A stretch of 64,000 nt of DNA. It comes from Malus domestica. Lineage: Eukaryota > Streptophyta > Magnoliopsida > Rosales > Rosaceae. Location of the stretch: the NCBI RefSeq assembly GCF_042453785.1, contig NC_091667.1, positions 14,536,001 to 14,600,000 on the forward strand. The letters are read 5' to 3'. Under the pieces are notes generated by a model. It saw only the letters and a list, made by a program, of their open reading frames with translations, was not told the origin of the DNA and did no database searches. The translations under genes were made by a program, and so were the position numbers. Position 1 is the first letter of the stretch. The number at the start of each line of letters is the position of its first letter. Below are positions 1 to 11,262 of the stretch, piece after piece.

Positions 1-2035
1 GGTGATTTTCCATGATAAGTCCAACTAGAGTAAGTGTGTACCATCCTATTCGAATACAAGTGATATCAGACTTTGTCCAGTGTCATCTGAACACAATATA
101 TTACATTTCACGTAAGGACACCTAATATGATTATGCAAATTGAATATAATTGTCGATCCCATCCAAATATTGGTCACAACTTCTACCTTGCAACTTGATC
201 CACTCCTTTTCCATTGCGCTTGTATTTAGAGAATTTAGTCATCATGATTATTTAAAATACGCTTCATTGCCCCCTTATGCCTCCGGTAATGATCCTATCC
301 CATTTGAAAGCGCACTTTCTGTGTTGTGGTTACAAATTACGTGACTATTTCCGATGTAAAAGAATCCGGCAGCATCTCCCCATGATTCCTTAAGTGCATG
401 ACGTAGATTTACAAAAAAAATCTAGTATGCACTCGAAGAACATTAGGGGGTACACAACGGAATTTTCCAAGAAAGAAACTTAGCCAAGTTCATTGCAAAC
501 CCTAAACACATACTAGTGCTCGAATTGGACAATTCAAGATTCAATTAGACCACGGAGCAGCATACTGCGTCTACACGTGCGTCTGACGGAACCTTAAACG
601 AGTCTAAGGTTTCTTCGAATTTATTATACAAATATTATCAACATAATTAACTCCGTATAAATGGTTATGAAATTCTAACAGTGCTGCACAAATTAAATTC
701 TCCTAATCTACATATTTTCAATAACACAAACTCAAAATTTCACATCACACACAGTTTCAACATATATACATATCACAATTAAATAAATTCAAACATAATA
801 CTTATAATTAAGAGACAAAAAATACCTTTCCTTTAATTTCCAATCCAATCACAAACCTACATAAATCAAAATTAACTAATCACACATTGAAGACAAAATT
901 AATCAACAAATAAAAATGAACTAACCTTCAATTAAGTGAGAGAGGAAGAGATGAAGGAGGGCGCGGGGGGGGGGGGGAGAAATGAAGAAATGGGGAGAAA
1001 GAAGAAGGCACATACCTAATTCATGAGTAAGGGTTTGCCAGACGAACTACTTCGCCAAGCAACCATTAAAATGTCATCGATCAAGGGCTTCACTGCTGGT
1101 TTTTAACACATCGTCGTGGTCCTTTGCCAAACGACCCGCAATAGTAAGCGACAAAAAAGTTTGGTGGGCAAAGGGACCCACCCAACGAACTAGGTATTCG
1201 CTCTGCAAATCTTAAGGTATTGCGCACCATTTTTTTCCTCTTAGCGCCAAAATTTTTCCTGATGGATAAGATCTTGCCCTACGAATACTTTCTGTCTTGT
1301 AAAGGTTTTCTCTAAACTCTAAACGTTGACCATATTTTCCCTACAAGTTGAATATTTCGTCGGGTAAATGGTTTTTTAACGGATGAAAATTGTTCCGTCG
1401 GGCAAGCTTTTGTAGGATAAGTCCTATTTTCAGTGTCCCTCACATGTGTGTTGGAATCACCATTCTTCTAAAAATGTTATCATCAATGTGATCATATGAG
1501 ATATTACATATAGTAACTCGTAGTTTAGTGAAATAAGACAAGCATTTGAATTTTCATTCGGTTGAATATTTACACTTCTATCTCTCTGTTTATGTTTTGT
1601 CTTTCAATTGAATATATAAAAGAGAATCAATGAACATAAATAACATGTAAAGAGAGTAGAAAGGTTGTGCATATAATTTCCAAAAAATAAACTTGACAAA
1701 ATAAAATTAAATAATCTTATTTATTAATTTGTTTGGGGCAATACAGTAAATTGGTCGTGAGGTAAGGTAAACAAACGGTGGTGATGCATTTGCGTGACGA
1801 TAAAGCAATTAAAACTAAACCCCAAGCTTGATGATCATTTACCGAGGCAAATTTAGGTTAGTTGGCTGTAAATTTATAATTTATAATTAATAATAAAATA
1901 AAAGTGATCACTAACCCTAATTTTCAGAATTGTTTCCACATTAGGGTAGGAAACCACATGAGGCAAAAAAAGAAAGTTTATATATACATACGTAGCCCAT
2001 TAGCTAGAGGTATCGACCAACCCCGCAGCCTTTTG
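1..2035. other. AT-rich intergenic DNA with TE traces
   Basis: No convincing gene is visible. The stretch is AT-rich, with a short G run near 966-978. Around 1020-1440 there are GTCGGGCAA/TTGCCAGACGA-like words of the kind seen in CACTA and other DNA transposons, but no terminal repeat pair could be fixed. I see nothing else of note. Confidence 0.4.
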
Positions 2036-2111
2036 CAAACCACTACAGTATTATTCTCTAGTTTCCAGATTTCTAAGCCCTACCTATCACTGCTTTCCTT
2101 TTCCCAACCAG

Positions 2112-2807
2112 ATGGAGTATGAACTGCCATGTGAGGGAAAGCTTTTTCACGACCTTGATGCTCTCTTCGCTGACGACCTTGATGCTCTCTTCGCTGAAAC
2201 CACAGCTTTCGATCCCGTCACCTTCTTGGAAGACATGGGTATTGATGTGCACGCCATGGCAACTATGGAGAAGAAGAAGCCTGTAAATCCGCCACTGCCG
2301 AAACGATGCTTTGGTAATGGGAAAGAGTTGAAGACACTACTCTGGGTGCTAGACGACCTTCGTGCTCTCTTCACTGACGATCTTGATGCTCTCTTCGCTG
2401 AAACTACAGCTTTCGATCCCGTCACCTTCTTGGAAGACGTCGGTATTGATGTGCACACCTTGACAACTATGGAGAAGAAGCCTGTAAATCTGCCGCTGCT
2501 GAAACGATGCTTTGGTAATGGGAAAGAGTTGAAGACGCTACACCGGGTGCTAAGTCCGCCTTCCTGTTATCTAGAAAACCTTAAGAAGAAGGACGATTCT
2601 GAACGTGATCATCGGCAAGATTGGAATGACGAAGAGAGGATGGCAAGGAGTAAGAGAAAGCTTCACCAGGGTTACCAAGATTACCAGAACCAGAGAAGGA
2701 AGATTCAGGTGCTTGACATCAAGGATTTGCCTAAGCCGGCTAAACCGCAAAGAGGGAACGTCTTCAAGAACAAGCAGTTGAAATCAAGAAAGTGTCTCGC
2801 CTTCTGA
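2112..2807 (+). CDS. Unrecognised 231-residue protein with an internal duplication
   Basis: This is an intact ATG-to-stop reading frame. I do not recognise the family and assign no function. Residues about 20-80 and 88-147 are near-identical repeats of some 60 residues. Each carries an acidic DDLDALFAETTAFDP segment, a VTFLED.GIDVH core, a MEKK(K)PVN linker and the cysteine-containing KRCFGNGKELKTL tail. Residues 150-231 are strongly basic (Lys/Arg-rich) and could bind nucleic acid or act as a nuclear signal, which is inference only. No signal peptide or membrane segment is visible. About 75 bases upstream are conserved in the damaged second copy at 6003, so the unit was duplicated together with its leader. 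It may be a young or lineage-specific gene, or a TE-related ORF. The ATG was chosen because it is conserved in both copies. Confidence 0.5.
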   Translation: MEYELPCEGKLFHDLDALFADDLDALFAETTAFDPVTFLEDMGIDVHAMATMEKKKPVNPPLPKRCFGNGKELKTLLWVLDDLRALFTDDLDALFAETTAFDPVTFLEDVGIDVHTLTTMEKKPVNLPLLKRCFGNGKELKTLHRVLSPPSCYLENLKKKDDSERDHRQDWNDEERMARSKRKLHQGYQDYQNQRRKIQVLDIKDLPKPAKPQRGNVFKNKQLKSRKCLAF

Positions 2808-3004
2808 TTTCTTGGAGAGCTAATATATACAGATATATAGCATTATTCCTCAAACGATGCTGATACGTACTAGATGGGAGGCAAACAAGTTGCTCGTCGA
2901 CTTCAACGCTTGGTTTTGTCTTTGGACCAAGAAGTAACATGGTTCGAGGAACCCATGAGGTTATTGTAGATCTCTTAATCGAGCATAGTTCTAATTTGTA
3001 TTAT

Positions 3005-3160
3005 TTGGTATGGGACACTCTTTTTCCCTTCGACTGGGTTGAAATTCCCGACAAGGTTTTTATCGAGGCCTAAAATAAATGTACCATATCCTCTTATATA
3101 CTTGTATATTCATTCACTCAATTAATGAATATCGTCTCTTTTCTGAAAAATATATATATA
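3005..3160 (+). repeat. Retroelement 3'-end-like sequence
   Basis: The stretch reads GGGACACTCTTTTTCCCTTCG, then a GGTTGAAATTCCC and GGTTTTTATCGAGGC pattern, and ends in AT-rich sequence. This pattern is common in 3' ends of plant retroelements. A related copy lies at 46655-46790. The element type was not determined. Confidence 0.35.
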
Positions 3161-3838
3161 GCATTTTGTATACTATTATTCAGTGGATATCCTTATTCAA
3201 TTCAGTGATCAAGAGTTAATTAACAGAAGTCCCACATTGGAACACCTACCAACGTACAAATAATATGATTCACACATTTATCTTTATCCTATAAATTAAT
3301 TTGTCACTTGTCCCTAGATACTCTAGAGCGAAAGGGATCTATGACTACAAAGTCTTCTTCGTCTGACAGCTAATTATTAAGATTTGGAGGCAAGTACAAT
3401 GTATAGATAACCAAGATAACCAACTTGTTTTGATTGTCACTTTTACCAAAAACACGAAAACCCATTCTTGTTTTCTCTTTTTCGTGTGCAGTTGATGGGC
3501 CTGGTCCTGGAGCAAGTGTTTGAAAATTTAAGTTTAGTTTCTCGATGTTGTTCTTCTTTTCGATTTCTAACCAATCTCAGTAACTTTTTTACCAAAACTC
3601 CTCCTAGGATATGTTGTTCACTTCGATCAATTTCTTTCAGCATTTTATTCGCTCTAAATAACAACTAGAATACAACATCAACAACAATATACACGTAGAA
3701 ATGCACAGCGGAGGACATGAGAAAAATATGTAAAGCTTGGAAAGGAAGCTTTTTAAGAGCATTCATTAAACGTACAGGATAATCAAAAGGAAAAATAGAT
3801 AAAGAGAGATGCATGTTGAAATGCGTCCAACAATTAAA

Positions 3839-3998
3839 AGGTCGTACCCAGTGCACAAGGCTCCCGCTTTACGCAGGGTCTGGGAGAGGTGAATGTCAGC
3901 TAGTCTTACCCCCATTTATGGAGAGGCTGCTCACAAGTCTCGAACCCGAGACCTACCGCTCATGGACGAAGGCACTTGCCATCACACCAAGTGCAAAT
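3839..3998 (-). mobile_element. Au-type SINE copy 1
   Basis: On the minus strand this reads as a tRNA-derived SINE. A head GCACTTGGTGTGATGGCAAG resembling an A box is followed by a B-box-like GGGTTCGAGACTTG. The body ends in GCACTGGGTACGACC. The same sequence recurs at 5026-5182 and, truncated, at 53880-53992. It matches the widespread plant Au SINE as I know it. It would be transcribed by RNA polymerase III and mobilised by a partner LINE. Confidence 0.75.
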
Positions 3999-3999
3999 G

Positions 4000-5020
4000 C
4001 CTGTTGTGCTCTTTAGGGTTTACGACCGATACACAAACCCACTTTAGATTCACAACCATATAATTTTTTTGTGGTCTTGTTGAAAAGGCTTCCATCATCA
4101 TTAAAACTGTTGAGAAACGCTCCCCTCTACCTCCCTCTCTCTGTAACAGCTACCCTCACCAAAGACGAAAGTGCAAGCCCCCCACCCAACCAACCAACCC
4201 TAATTCCTGCGAAAATGGAATTCCAAAATAGCCCTGCCAAGTTTTACACGGAGCTGCAGGATTCAAAGCAGAGATGGGCAGAACCATCAATTGAAAGCGC
4301 ACATTAGTGAACTCAACTGCAACACACCAGCAAGCTGAAAATACAAGTAACCATGCCCCTTAATTGCTGTCTTCATTAATGAATCCATGCTATCTCCCAC
4401 GTAGTTTAGGAAAGCCTGTGATGGTCTTTGTACAAGCTCTTCATTTGCAAATAATTGATGAGCTAAATTCATATAATAGGCTGAGTAAATTATTCAGAAC
4501 TATAATCACCTAGTACAGGTTTGCATATGTAATCCTTGGATGCTTAGACATAAGAGTCATGACTCTCAAACTCATTACCAAGATACGTATTAAGCACCCT
4601 GTTCTGATATCTGTTGTGAATCCAAAGTATATGAACTACAACACTGATCCTACCCTAACAAAAACTTCCACAGCTTACATCTGATTCAAAATCTTAATTT
4701 TCAACCTCAAAAAAGATCCCAAGCATGTTGCTGAATCTATCAGAAACAAATCTTGATAATGTCCTGGCAACAAACATTGCTAAAACTCCTAAAATCACGA
4801 ACAATTCAGATTTATTCCGAAAGAAAAAGTGTGGGAAATTGTACCCTACAAAGAGTCAAAGACTCATTAAATTTACCAAACTCATACTCCCTGTAGTTTT
4901 ACAAGTTTTCAAACTAATTCAACACAACAAAGTCCCATTAGCTACGCAAAAGTTAAACAATTTTCCAAACTAATCCAAAACTAAACAATCCCATTAGCTA
5001 CACCAAAAGTGGTTCTGTGT
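4000..5020. other. Intergenic, no gene recognised
   Basis: AT-rich DNA lies between the two SINEs. Short open frames exist on both strands (for example 4287-4472 minus) but none resembles a known protein. A purine-poor CCCCCACCCAACC stretch sits near 4180. I see no RNA gene. Confidence 0.3.
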
Positions 5021-5025
5021 TTCTA

Positions 5026-5182
5026 CTCGTACCCAGTGCACAAGGCTCTCGCTTTATGCAGGGTCTGGGAGAGGTGAATGTCGGCTAGCCTTACCCCCAT
5101 TTATGGAGAGGCTGCTCCAAGTTTCGAACCCGAGACCTACCGCTCATGGGCGAAGGCACTTGCCATCGCACCAAGTGCGACC
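5026..5182 (-). mobile_element. Au-type SINE copy 2
   Basis: A second copy of the tRNA-derived SINE, in the same orientation as the one at 3839. The B-box-like word is GGGTTCGAAACTTGG on the minus strand, closer to the Pol III consensus than in copy 1. The head shows GCACTTGGTGCGATGGCAAG. Confidence 0.75.
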
Positions 5183-5577
5183 TCTCCATTTATGGTCGTG
5201 TTTCTACTAAAACTTAAAATCCAGTTGAAAAAAACACAACTCTGAATTTATCTAAAAAATATATTTTAGCAAAATCTAATGAGTTCCAGATCAAATTCCG
5301 TTACCACCCATACTGAAACGAAAAATGAATCCTTGTATATCTCAAAACTCACTTGAAAGTAAACGACAACAAAAATTGGAAATAAGAAAAGAGGGGATCT
5401 CACGTACATAATCTTTCCAGGTAAACATATCAACAACAATTAGAAAAATCAATCCAATATTAATAAAAACAATTGTTTTCCGGATTTGAGAGGAACCCTA
5501 GAAATCACTTAGTAAAAGTTATTGAATAAGAAAAGAGAGAAGATGGAGATGATTGTAGTGGCTTACAAGAACTCCGA

Positions 5578-5650
5578 TTGTGCTCCAGAATCTCCGATTA
5601 AGCTCTAGAATCTCCGATTGAATCTCTAGAATCTCCGATTGAATCTCTAA
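5578..5650 (+). repeat. Short tandem repeat of an AGAATCTCCGATT unit
   Basis: Four imperfect copies of a unit of about 21 bases centred on GAATCTCCGATT lie just inside a CACTA-like terminal region. They may belong to that transposon. Confidence 0.6.
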
Positions 5651-5699
5651 TTGGATGGATTAGGGAGAGAGGAGCACCATGGGGGAAAGAAACAGTTGA

Positions 5700-6003
5700 G
5701 GGAGAGAAAAAGATTTTTCTTTTTCGGATAGAAAGGAAAAGGAAACACGCGCTGGGCTATTTCATCTGAAAATTGAGCGCGTATGTAAAAATTTGAGCGC
5801 TGAATTTTATTCCGTCGTTTCGGACCGTCGCAAACCCTTTGTTGAAGACGACATATTGTTATTTCTAATCTTTTTCCGACTTTAATTGCGACGTTACTAA
5901 TGCCAAGGTCGCAATTATTTTCGCTCCACCATCTAGCGCGCATATTTTGTGTTATTTGCGACGGCTGTGCTATCAGACGCAATAACGTCTTTTTATTGTA
6001 GTG
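5700..6003. mobile_element. CACTA-like transposon terminal region
   Basis: The segment is rich in GCGACG/CGTCGC words, like the subterminal repeats of CACTA (En/Spm) elements, and ends in TTTTTATTGTAGTG, which resembles the inverse of a CACTACAA terminus. The matching left end was not found in the window, so extent and class are tentative. Its right edge meets the duplicated ORF unit almost exactly. Confidence 0.4.
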
Positions 6004-6439
6004 TTGTAAACCACTACAGTACTACTCTCTAGTTTCCAGATTTCTAAGCCCTAGCTATCACTACTTTCCTTTTCCCAACCAGATGGAGTATGAACTGTCG
6101 TGTGAGGGAGAGCTTCTTGACGACCTTGATGCTCTCTTTGCTAAAACCACAGCTTTCGATCTCGTCACCTTCTTGGAAAACTTGGGTATTGATGTGCACG
6201 CCATGGCAACTATGGAGAAAAAAAGCCTGTAAATCCGTCACTGCCGAAACGATGCTTTGGTAATGGGAAAGAGTTGAAGACAATACTCCTGGTGCTAGAC
6301 GACCTTCGTGCTCTCTTCGCTGACGATCTTGATGCTCTCTTCGCTGAAACTATAGCTTTCGATCCTGTCACCTTCTTAGAAGACGTTGGTATTGATGTGC
6401 TCGCCTTGAGAACTATGGAGAAGAAGAAGCCTGTAAATC
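6003..6439 (+). pseudogene. Broken second copy of the 2112-2807 ORF
   Basis: This copy matches 2036-2500 from the leader through the second internal repeat. It has the same ATG (6083), but one base is missing in the AAGAAGAAG run (about 6218-6225), so the frame stops at 6230-6232 after 49 residues. An open frame resumes downstream in another phase (6274 onward). The copy then stops abruptly after CTGTAAATC, where the LTR of the copia element begins. The expected C-terminal half is not found beyond that element. Confidence 0.8.
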
Positions 6440-6757
6440 TGTTGAAATTTGGATGTATATTTTCATGTGTAACATTTACAAGGTTGAAGCATATATATGA
6501 GAAAGGCACGTAAAGGAAGAAACTGGGAAGCAGCCTCCAATCAGTCTCCTTAAATCACTCATTCAAGAGCTACCAACTATTTTATAACAAGGAAACACAA
6601 TACCTTAATTGTACGCTAAAGCAAGCTGGAAACAATATCTTGAATAAAACCCTAGCCTTAGCCGAGAGTTCTACATTGAACAAACAACTAACACTAAAAA
6701 CGTATGACTTGATTGATTTGCTCCAGTTGGATTTCCAAGCCTTAGCTACTTCTTCCA
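6440..6757 (-). repeat. Copia 3' LTR
   Basis: About 318 bases, with TG...CA-type ends (minus strand TGGAAGAAG...TTTCAACA). The outer 160 bases are clearly the same sequence as 11102-11262, with substitutions and small indels, so the insertion is not recent. Confidence 0.85.
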
Positions 6758-6787
6758 ATACTCCCCCTCAAGATGGATCAAGGGGGT

Positions 6788-7400
6788 TCATTGAGCCAAG
6801 TTTGAACAATAAACGCTGAAATTGAGCAATAGGAAGGTATTTCGTAAAATATCAGCCAACTGATCATGATTGCGTGTGTAATGAATGTTAATAACCTTCG
6901 ATTGAACTTGTGCTCGAATGTAATGACAGTCAACCTCGATATGTTTAGTCCTCTCGTGAAAAACTAGATTGGAAGCAATGTGCATAGCAGCTTGATTGTC
7001 ACAGAACAAAGACACATGCTAACTGCTTGGAAACCCTAAATCTTAGAGAAGACCTTTTAGCCAAATGAGCTCACAAGCAGTGGATGCCATTGCTCGATAC
7101 TCAACCTCAGCACTTGATTGAGCTATGACACTTTGTTTTTTACTTCTCCATGTGACCAAATTGCCACCCATAAATGTGCATAATCCAGTGGTTGACTTAT
7201 GATCAAGAGAGTTTCCAACCCAATCAGCATTTGTGTACCCCATGATGGCAATGTTACCATTCTTTTTCATCAATATACCTCGACCAAAATAGCCTTTGAG
7301 ATAATGAAGTATTCTTTGAACAACGCGTAAATGAGCGATGGTGGGAGCATGCATGAACTGACTAGCAATGCTCATAACATAGGAAATGTCAGGACATATG
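6788..7400 (-). pseudogene. Copia RNase H fragment
   Basis: The minus strand encodes the copia-type RNase H region, including ADWVGNSLDHKSTTG, KKQSVIAQSSAEVEYRAMA and the downstream [14 protein letters not shown] and [10 protein letters not shown] motifs. A frame break near 7020-7045 separates the two halves. It would degrade the RNA of the RNA-DNA hybrid in reverse transcription; as it stands it is inactive. Confidence 0.85.
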
Positions 7401-8612
7401 ATTGTGAGATAAATCAGTTTCCCAACTAACTTTTGATAGTCAGTGAGATGGGTGGGAGCCTCACTTTGCATGTCGAGCTGGAGTTTACTGTCAAGGGGAG
7501 TTCGACCAGGCTTACAATCCACCATATCAGTATCCTTTAGAAGATCAAGAATGTACTTCCTTTGATTTAGAAAGAGCCCTTTCGAAGATGTGGCCATTTC
7601 AATGCCAAGAAAATACTTAAAGAGTTCCCAAATCTTTGAGAGCAAACCTAACTCGGAGGGCATGCTTGAGGGAATTAATTTCCTCAATATTATCACCCTT
7701 CACTATGAGGTCATCAACATAAATCAAAACAACCAATTTTCCTATTGAACCAATTCGAACAAAAAGTGAGGAATCATCATTGCTTCTGTGAAAACCAACT
7801 TCTTCAAGTACTGAGCTAAGTTTTGAATACCATGCCCGTGGAGATTGCTTTAAACCATAGATAAAGTTATGAAGTTTGCACACCATGTCAGTATCATGGA
7901 ATTGAGGTTGACCTAGGGGCAACTTCATGTACACTTCCTCATCTAGCTCACCATGTAAAAATGCATTCTTCACATCTATTTGATATGAAGGCCAAGATTG
8001 ATTAACTGCAATGGACAACAATACTCTCACTGTGTTCATCTTGGCAATTGGAGCAAAAGTTTCTTTATAATCCACTTTATAAGTCTGAGTAAAACCATGA
8101 GCCACCAAGCGAGCTTTGTGTCTTTCAACAGTTCCATCAGAGTTGAACTTTGTCTTATGCACCCAACGACTGCCCACTGTCTTTTTTCCTTAAGGAAGCT
8201 TAATAACACTCCAGGTTCCATTGTTATGGAGAGCTTGAAGTTCATTTTTCATAGCAGTTTTCCGAATGTCATGCTCAGTTGCTTCTTGAAAACTTTGTGG
8301 ATCATGAGTATCATGTAGGGCATTGAGAAAAGCAGCATGAGAGGTTGAACATCTTTTGTAAATGACAAAGTCTGTTAGGGGATATCTTGTAGTATAGGTA
8401 ACATAATCAACAAGCCTAGATGGAGGATGGTGGTCTTTTGTGGGATTTCTCCGAGTTGGAACTTGTGGTAGAGGTAGTGGCTCGGAGGCTTGAGATAAGG
8501 ACTCTATATGTGAGCTTGGAGTGTCATTCTCTGTTTGGTTTTCTTGATATGAAGGGATGTTAGGTAATGGAAAAAAATCATGCAGAAACTCCCATTGATT
8601 TGTATCAACCAA
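7400..8612 (-). pseudogene. Copia reverse transcriptase region
   Basis: The minus strand carries a copia RT. Visible motifs are WVHKTKFNSDGTVERHKARLV, the QIDVKNAFLHGEL palm motif, the GLKQSPRAW motif and the catalytic YVDD box (LIYVDDLIV, near 7710). The following FLGIEM...QRKYILDLL thumb/connection segment is in another frame after a break near 7620-7690. The upstream piece 8190-8612 is the linker between integrase and RT. The RT is disrupted by frameshifts. Confidence 0.88.
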
Positions 8613-8615
8613 TTT

Positions 8616-9559
8616 CTATGTAAAGTAGGGAGTTGACTCATCGAATCTAACATCTCTAGACACTACAAGCTTCTTAGTGACTGGATTATAACACTTATAA
8701 CCCTTTTTGTGTAGATGAATAACCCATGAACACACACTTAACAGCCCGAGGATCAAGTTTATCACGATGAGTAGGTTGAGTGTGAACAAAACATATACAC
8801 CCAAAGACTTTTAAGTGAGATAGATTAATCTTTCGCTCGTTCAACACTTCATAAGGAGATTTGAAAACTAGCACTTGACTAGGGAGTCGGTTGATGAGGT
8901 ATATAGATGTGAGTACCCTTTGTGACCAAAACTTCTTGAGTACATGCATATGAAACATGTCTTCTTAAGAAGGTCTCGAATTTTCTCTCAGCAACCCCGT
9001 TTTATTGGGGAGTGCCAACACAAATTGTTTGATGAAGAATGCCATGGTTGCTCAGATATTGTGATATATTATTGGACATATATTCAGTGCCATTATCATA
9101 ACTTAATATGTGAATATTGGATGAGAATTGAGTGCCAACAAGTTTATAGAAATCTTGAAACACACTTGCAAATTCACTTTTAAACTTTAAGAGGTACAAC
9201 CAAGTGATCCTTGTAAAATGATCCACAAAGGTTACATAATACCTATATCCATCAAAGGACTTAACAACTGGTCTCCAAATATCTGAATGAATGATTTCAA
9301 AAGGATTACTAGCCCTAGACATGGATGAATCAAATGGTAATTTGATAGATTTAGACAAGTGACAAACATCACATTGAATCTTGTCTTTACACAGGTTTGG
9401 AAACAAAAAAGACATCACTTTTTCAGAAGGGTGAGCCAATCGTTGGTGACAAAGATGTTGTTCTTGTGGTATACTGGAACTAGCTTGAAAAACCTTGGAA
9501 GTCTTGAAATCTTTGGCTAGGTAATAAAGTCCATTAAAAAAGAAACCTTCACCAATCAT
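8616..9559 (-). pseudogene. Copia integrase region
   Basis: The minus strand shows the zinc-binding HQRLAHPS...CDVCHLSKS region, then the core with HSDIW and DNGTEY (first two acidic residues of the DDE triad). An in-frame TAA replaces the second glutamine of the family's usual TPQQNG motif near 9002. The C-terminal part ([26 protein letters not shown]) follows at 8695-8958. Inactive. Confidence 0.85.
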
Positions 9560-9690
9560 CTTCTTGGTGATGATATCCTGAAAAACAACATTGTGAGGAG
9601 AGAAAATGGCCAGGTAATTTGAAGATTTTTTGAGGGTTCCAACGAATAAAAATTGACAAGGAAATGAAGGGACATAAAGTGTTAATGACT

Positions 9691-10089
9691 CTATGTGATC
9701 TGAAAGAAGATTGATTTTTCTTTTCCTACAACTGAGGCTCTTTTCCCTTTAGCTACTGACACTTGAGATGGAATGGACATTGTTGTAAAATCATGTAGTT
9801 TGGTGAGTTGACATTTCATATGATCCGTAACTCCTGAATCTATAATCCAATAATCATGCACACAACTAGCATTAAAAGTGGTTGAGAAGGAGCTTAAGAT
9901 ACCTAGAATATCACCTTGTGGAACATAGTCAGAATTTGCAAGAAATCTAGCGAACTTTCCCAATAAAGCAGTGTGATTTTTGCTTTCAGACATAGTGGTT
10001 TCCAAACAATCATTGTGCAACTGTTTCTTGTGAAGATAAGCTGCAAACTCATTGATCAATACGGTAGGATTTGCTATGAAGTTTATCAT
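9691..10089 (-). pseudogene. Copia aspartic protease region
   Basis: The minus-strand frame contains WIIDSGVTDHM, the copia protease catalytic motif (usually DSGATxH), downstream of the gag region. It would process the polyprotein. It is separated from gag by a stop/frame change near 10090-10150. Confidence 0.8.
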
Positions 10090-10148
10090 TCCCTAAGTTG
10101 AGAACCAGCTACATGGTTGGCTCAGTGGGGCAGATGATTCAAGCTTTT

Positions 10149-11026
10149 CTAGGGGCATGTGCTATCCTTTAAGGAGCTTGGCTTCAGCTCTGGATAAAGA
10201 ATCCAACATCTATCTCGAGTGTGCCCAACTATATCACAATAGTTGCATTTCAAGTCAAGCCTTTTACCTTTATAAGGCTTTCCTTCAGTGTGACTATGAT
10301 TAGAAACATAAGCCCTAGTTTCAGGCATATTTGACTTGGTCTCCAAGTTCATCACTTTCTTCCTCACTTTTTCTCTTTGAATGATAGTACACACATCTGT
10401 GAAAGATGGCAGCTCGAAATTCATAAGTACATGGCTTCTAAGATCTTCAAACCATGGGCCTAAGCTTGCCAAGAGTTGAAAGATCTTATCCTCCTCAGCT
10501 ATCTTTATTAGGACAATAGAATTAGTGGTATGAGGTCGATAAATATCAAGTTCGTTCCATATACTCGTTAAGCTGCCAAGATGTTAAACAAATGACTTAC
10601 CTTCTTGTTGCAAATTTGCAATGTCTTTCTTAAGCTGAAAGACACGAGAAGCGTTGTTCTGATTCCCATACATTTCTTTGACTTGATTCCACAGATGCAT
10701 GGATGACTCTAAATAACTGAAAATTTCACCAATTCTACGCTCCATAGAATTAAGTAACCAGGACATAACCAGTACATAACCAATTGATCTTTATACAACC
10801 ATGACTCGAATGTAGAAGACGTGGCTGCATGCGTTTGTATAACACCATAGACATATCCAAGCTTAGATCTTCCTCCCAGTGCAAGAGATATGGCTCTAGC
10901 CCATGGAAAATAGTTGAATTCATTCAACAAGACAGAACTGAGACGTTGGTTTAGATTAACCTCAACGTCGGAACCTGCTGCAGTAGCCAAAGAGCTTTCA
11001 GCTTCAAAATAATTGTCTTCTGCCAT
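10149..11026 (-). pseudogene. Copia gag with CCHC zinc knuckle
   Basis: The frame begins with ATG at 11026 on the minus strand (MAEDNYFEAESSLAT). It contains the UBN2-type gag core (LNEFNYFPWARAI; LWNQVKEMYG) and a zinc knuckle CNYCDIVGHTRDRC (C-x2-C-x4-H-x4-C) near 10200-10245. At least two frame breaks (near 10480-10580 and 10740-10790) disrupt it. Confidence 0.82.
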
Positions 11027-11089
11027 CGTAGCTTGAAGAAAAAAATAAGATGCAACGGAAAAATTCAGAGCCAAGATTTTAGAATTCCT

Positions 11090-11101
11090 GCTCAGATACC
11101 A
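11090..11101 (-). promoter_or_regulatory. Primer-binding site of the copia element
   Basis: The minus-strand word TGGTATCTGAGC directly abuts the right LTR and complements plant initiator Met-tRNA with one substitution. Confidence 0.8.
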
Positions 11102-11262
11102 TGTTGAATTTTGGATGTATATTTTTCATGTGTAACATTTACAAGGTTGAAGCATGTATATGAGAAAGGGACGGAAATGGAGCAGCTGGGAAGTAGCCTC
11201 CAACCAGTCTCCATAAATCACTCCTTGAAGAGCTACCAACTATTTTACAATAACAAGGAGAC
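11102..11262 (-). repeat. Copia 5' LTR, truncated
   Basis: It matches 6440-6600 and then switches abruptly into the CCTAGG-rich repeat at 11263. Confidence 0.85.

Larger units (their letters stand above)
6440..11262 (-). mobile_element. Ty1/copia LTR retrotransposon, degenerate, minus strand
   Basis: The left LTR (3' LTR in element orientation) is about 6440-6757. The right LTR starts at 11102 and similarity stops near 11262, so the right LTR is truncated and no TSD can be tested. Inside the right LTR, the minus-strand word TGGTATCTGAGC (11090-11101) is the usual plant primer-binding site for initiator Met-tRNA with one change. Inside the left LTR, TTGAGGGGGAGT is the polypurine tract. Coding order on the minus strand is gag, protease, integrase, RT, RNase H, which is the copia order. 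Stops and frameshifts break the frame, so it is not autonomous. It inserted into the second copy of the 231-residue ORF. Confidence 0.92.

Noticed and set aside
3839..3998. tRNA gene at the B-box-like sequence
   Set aside because: There is no cloverleaf; the box belongs to a repeated SINE.
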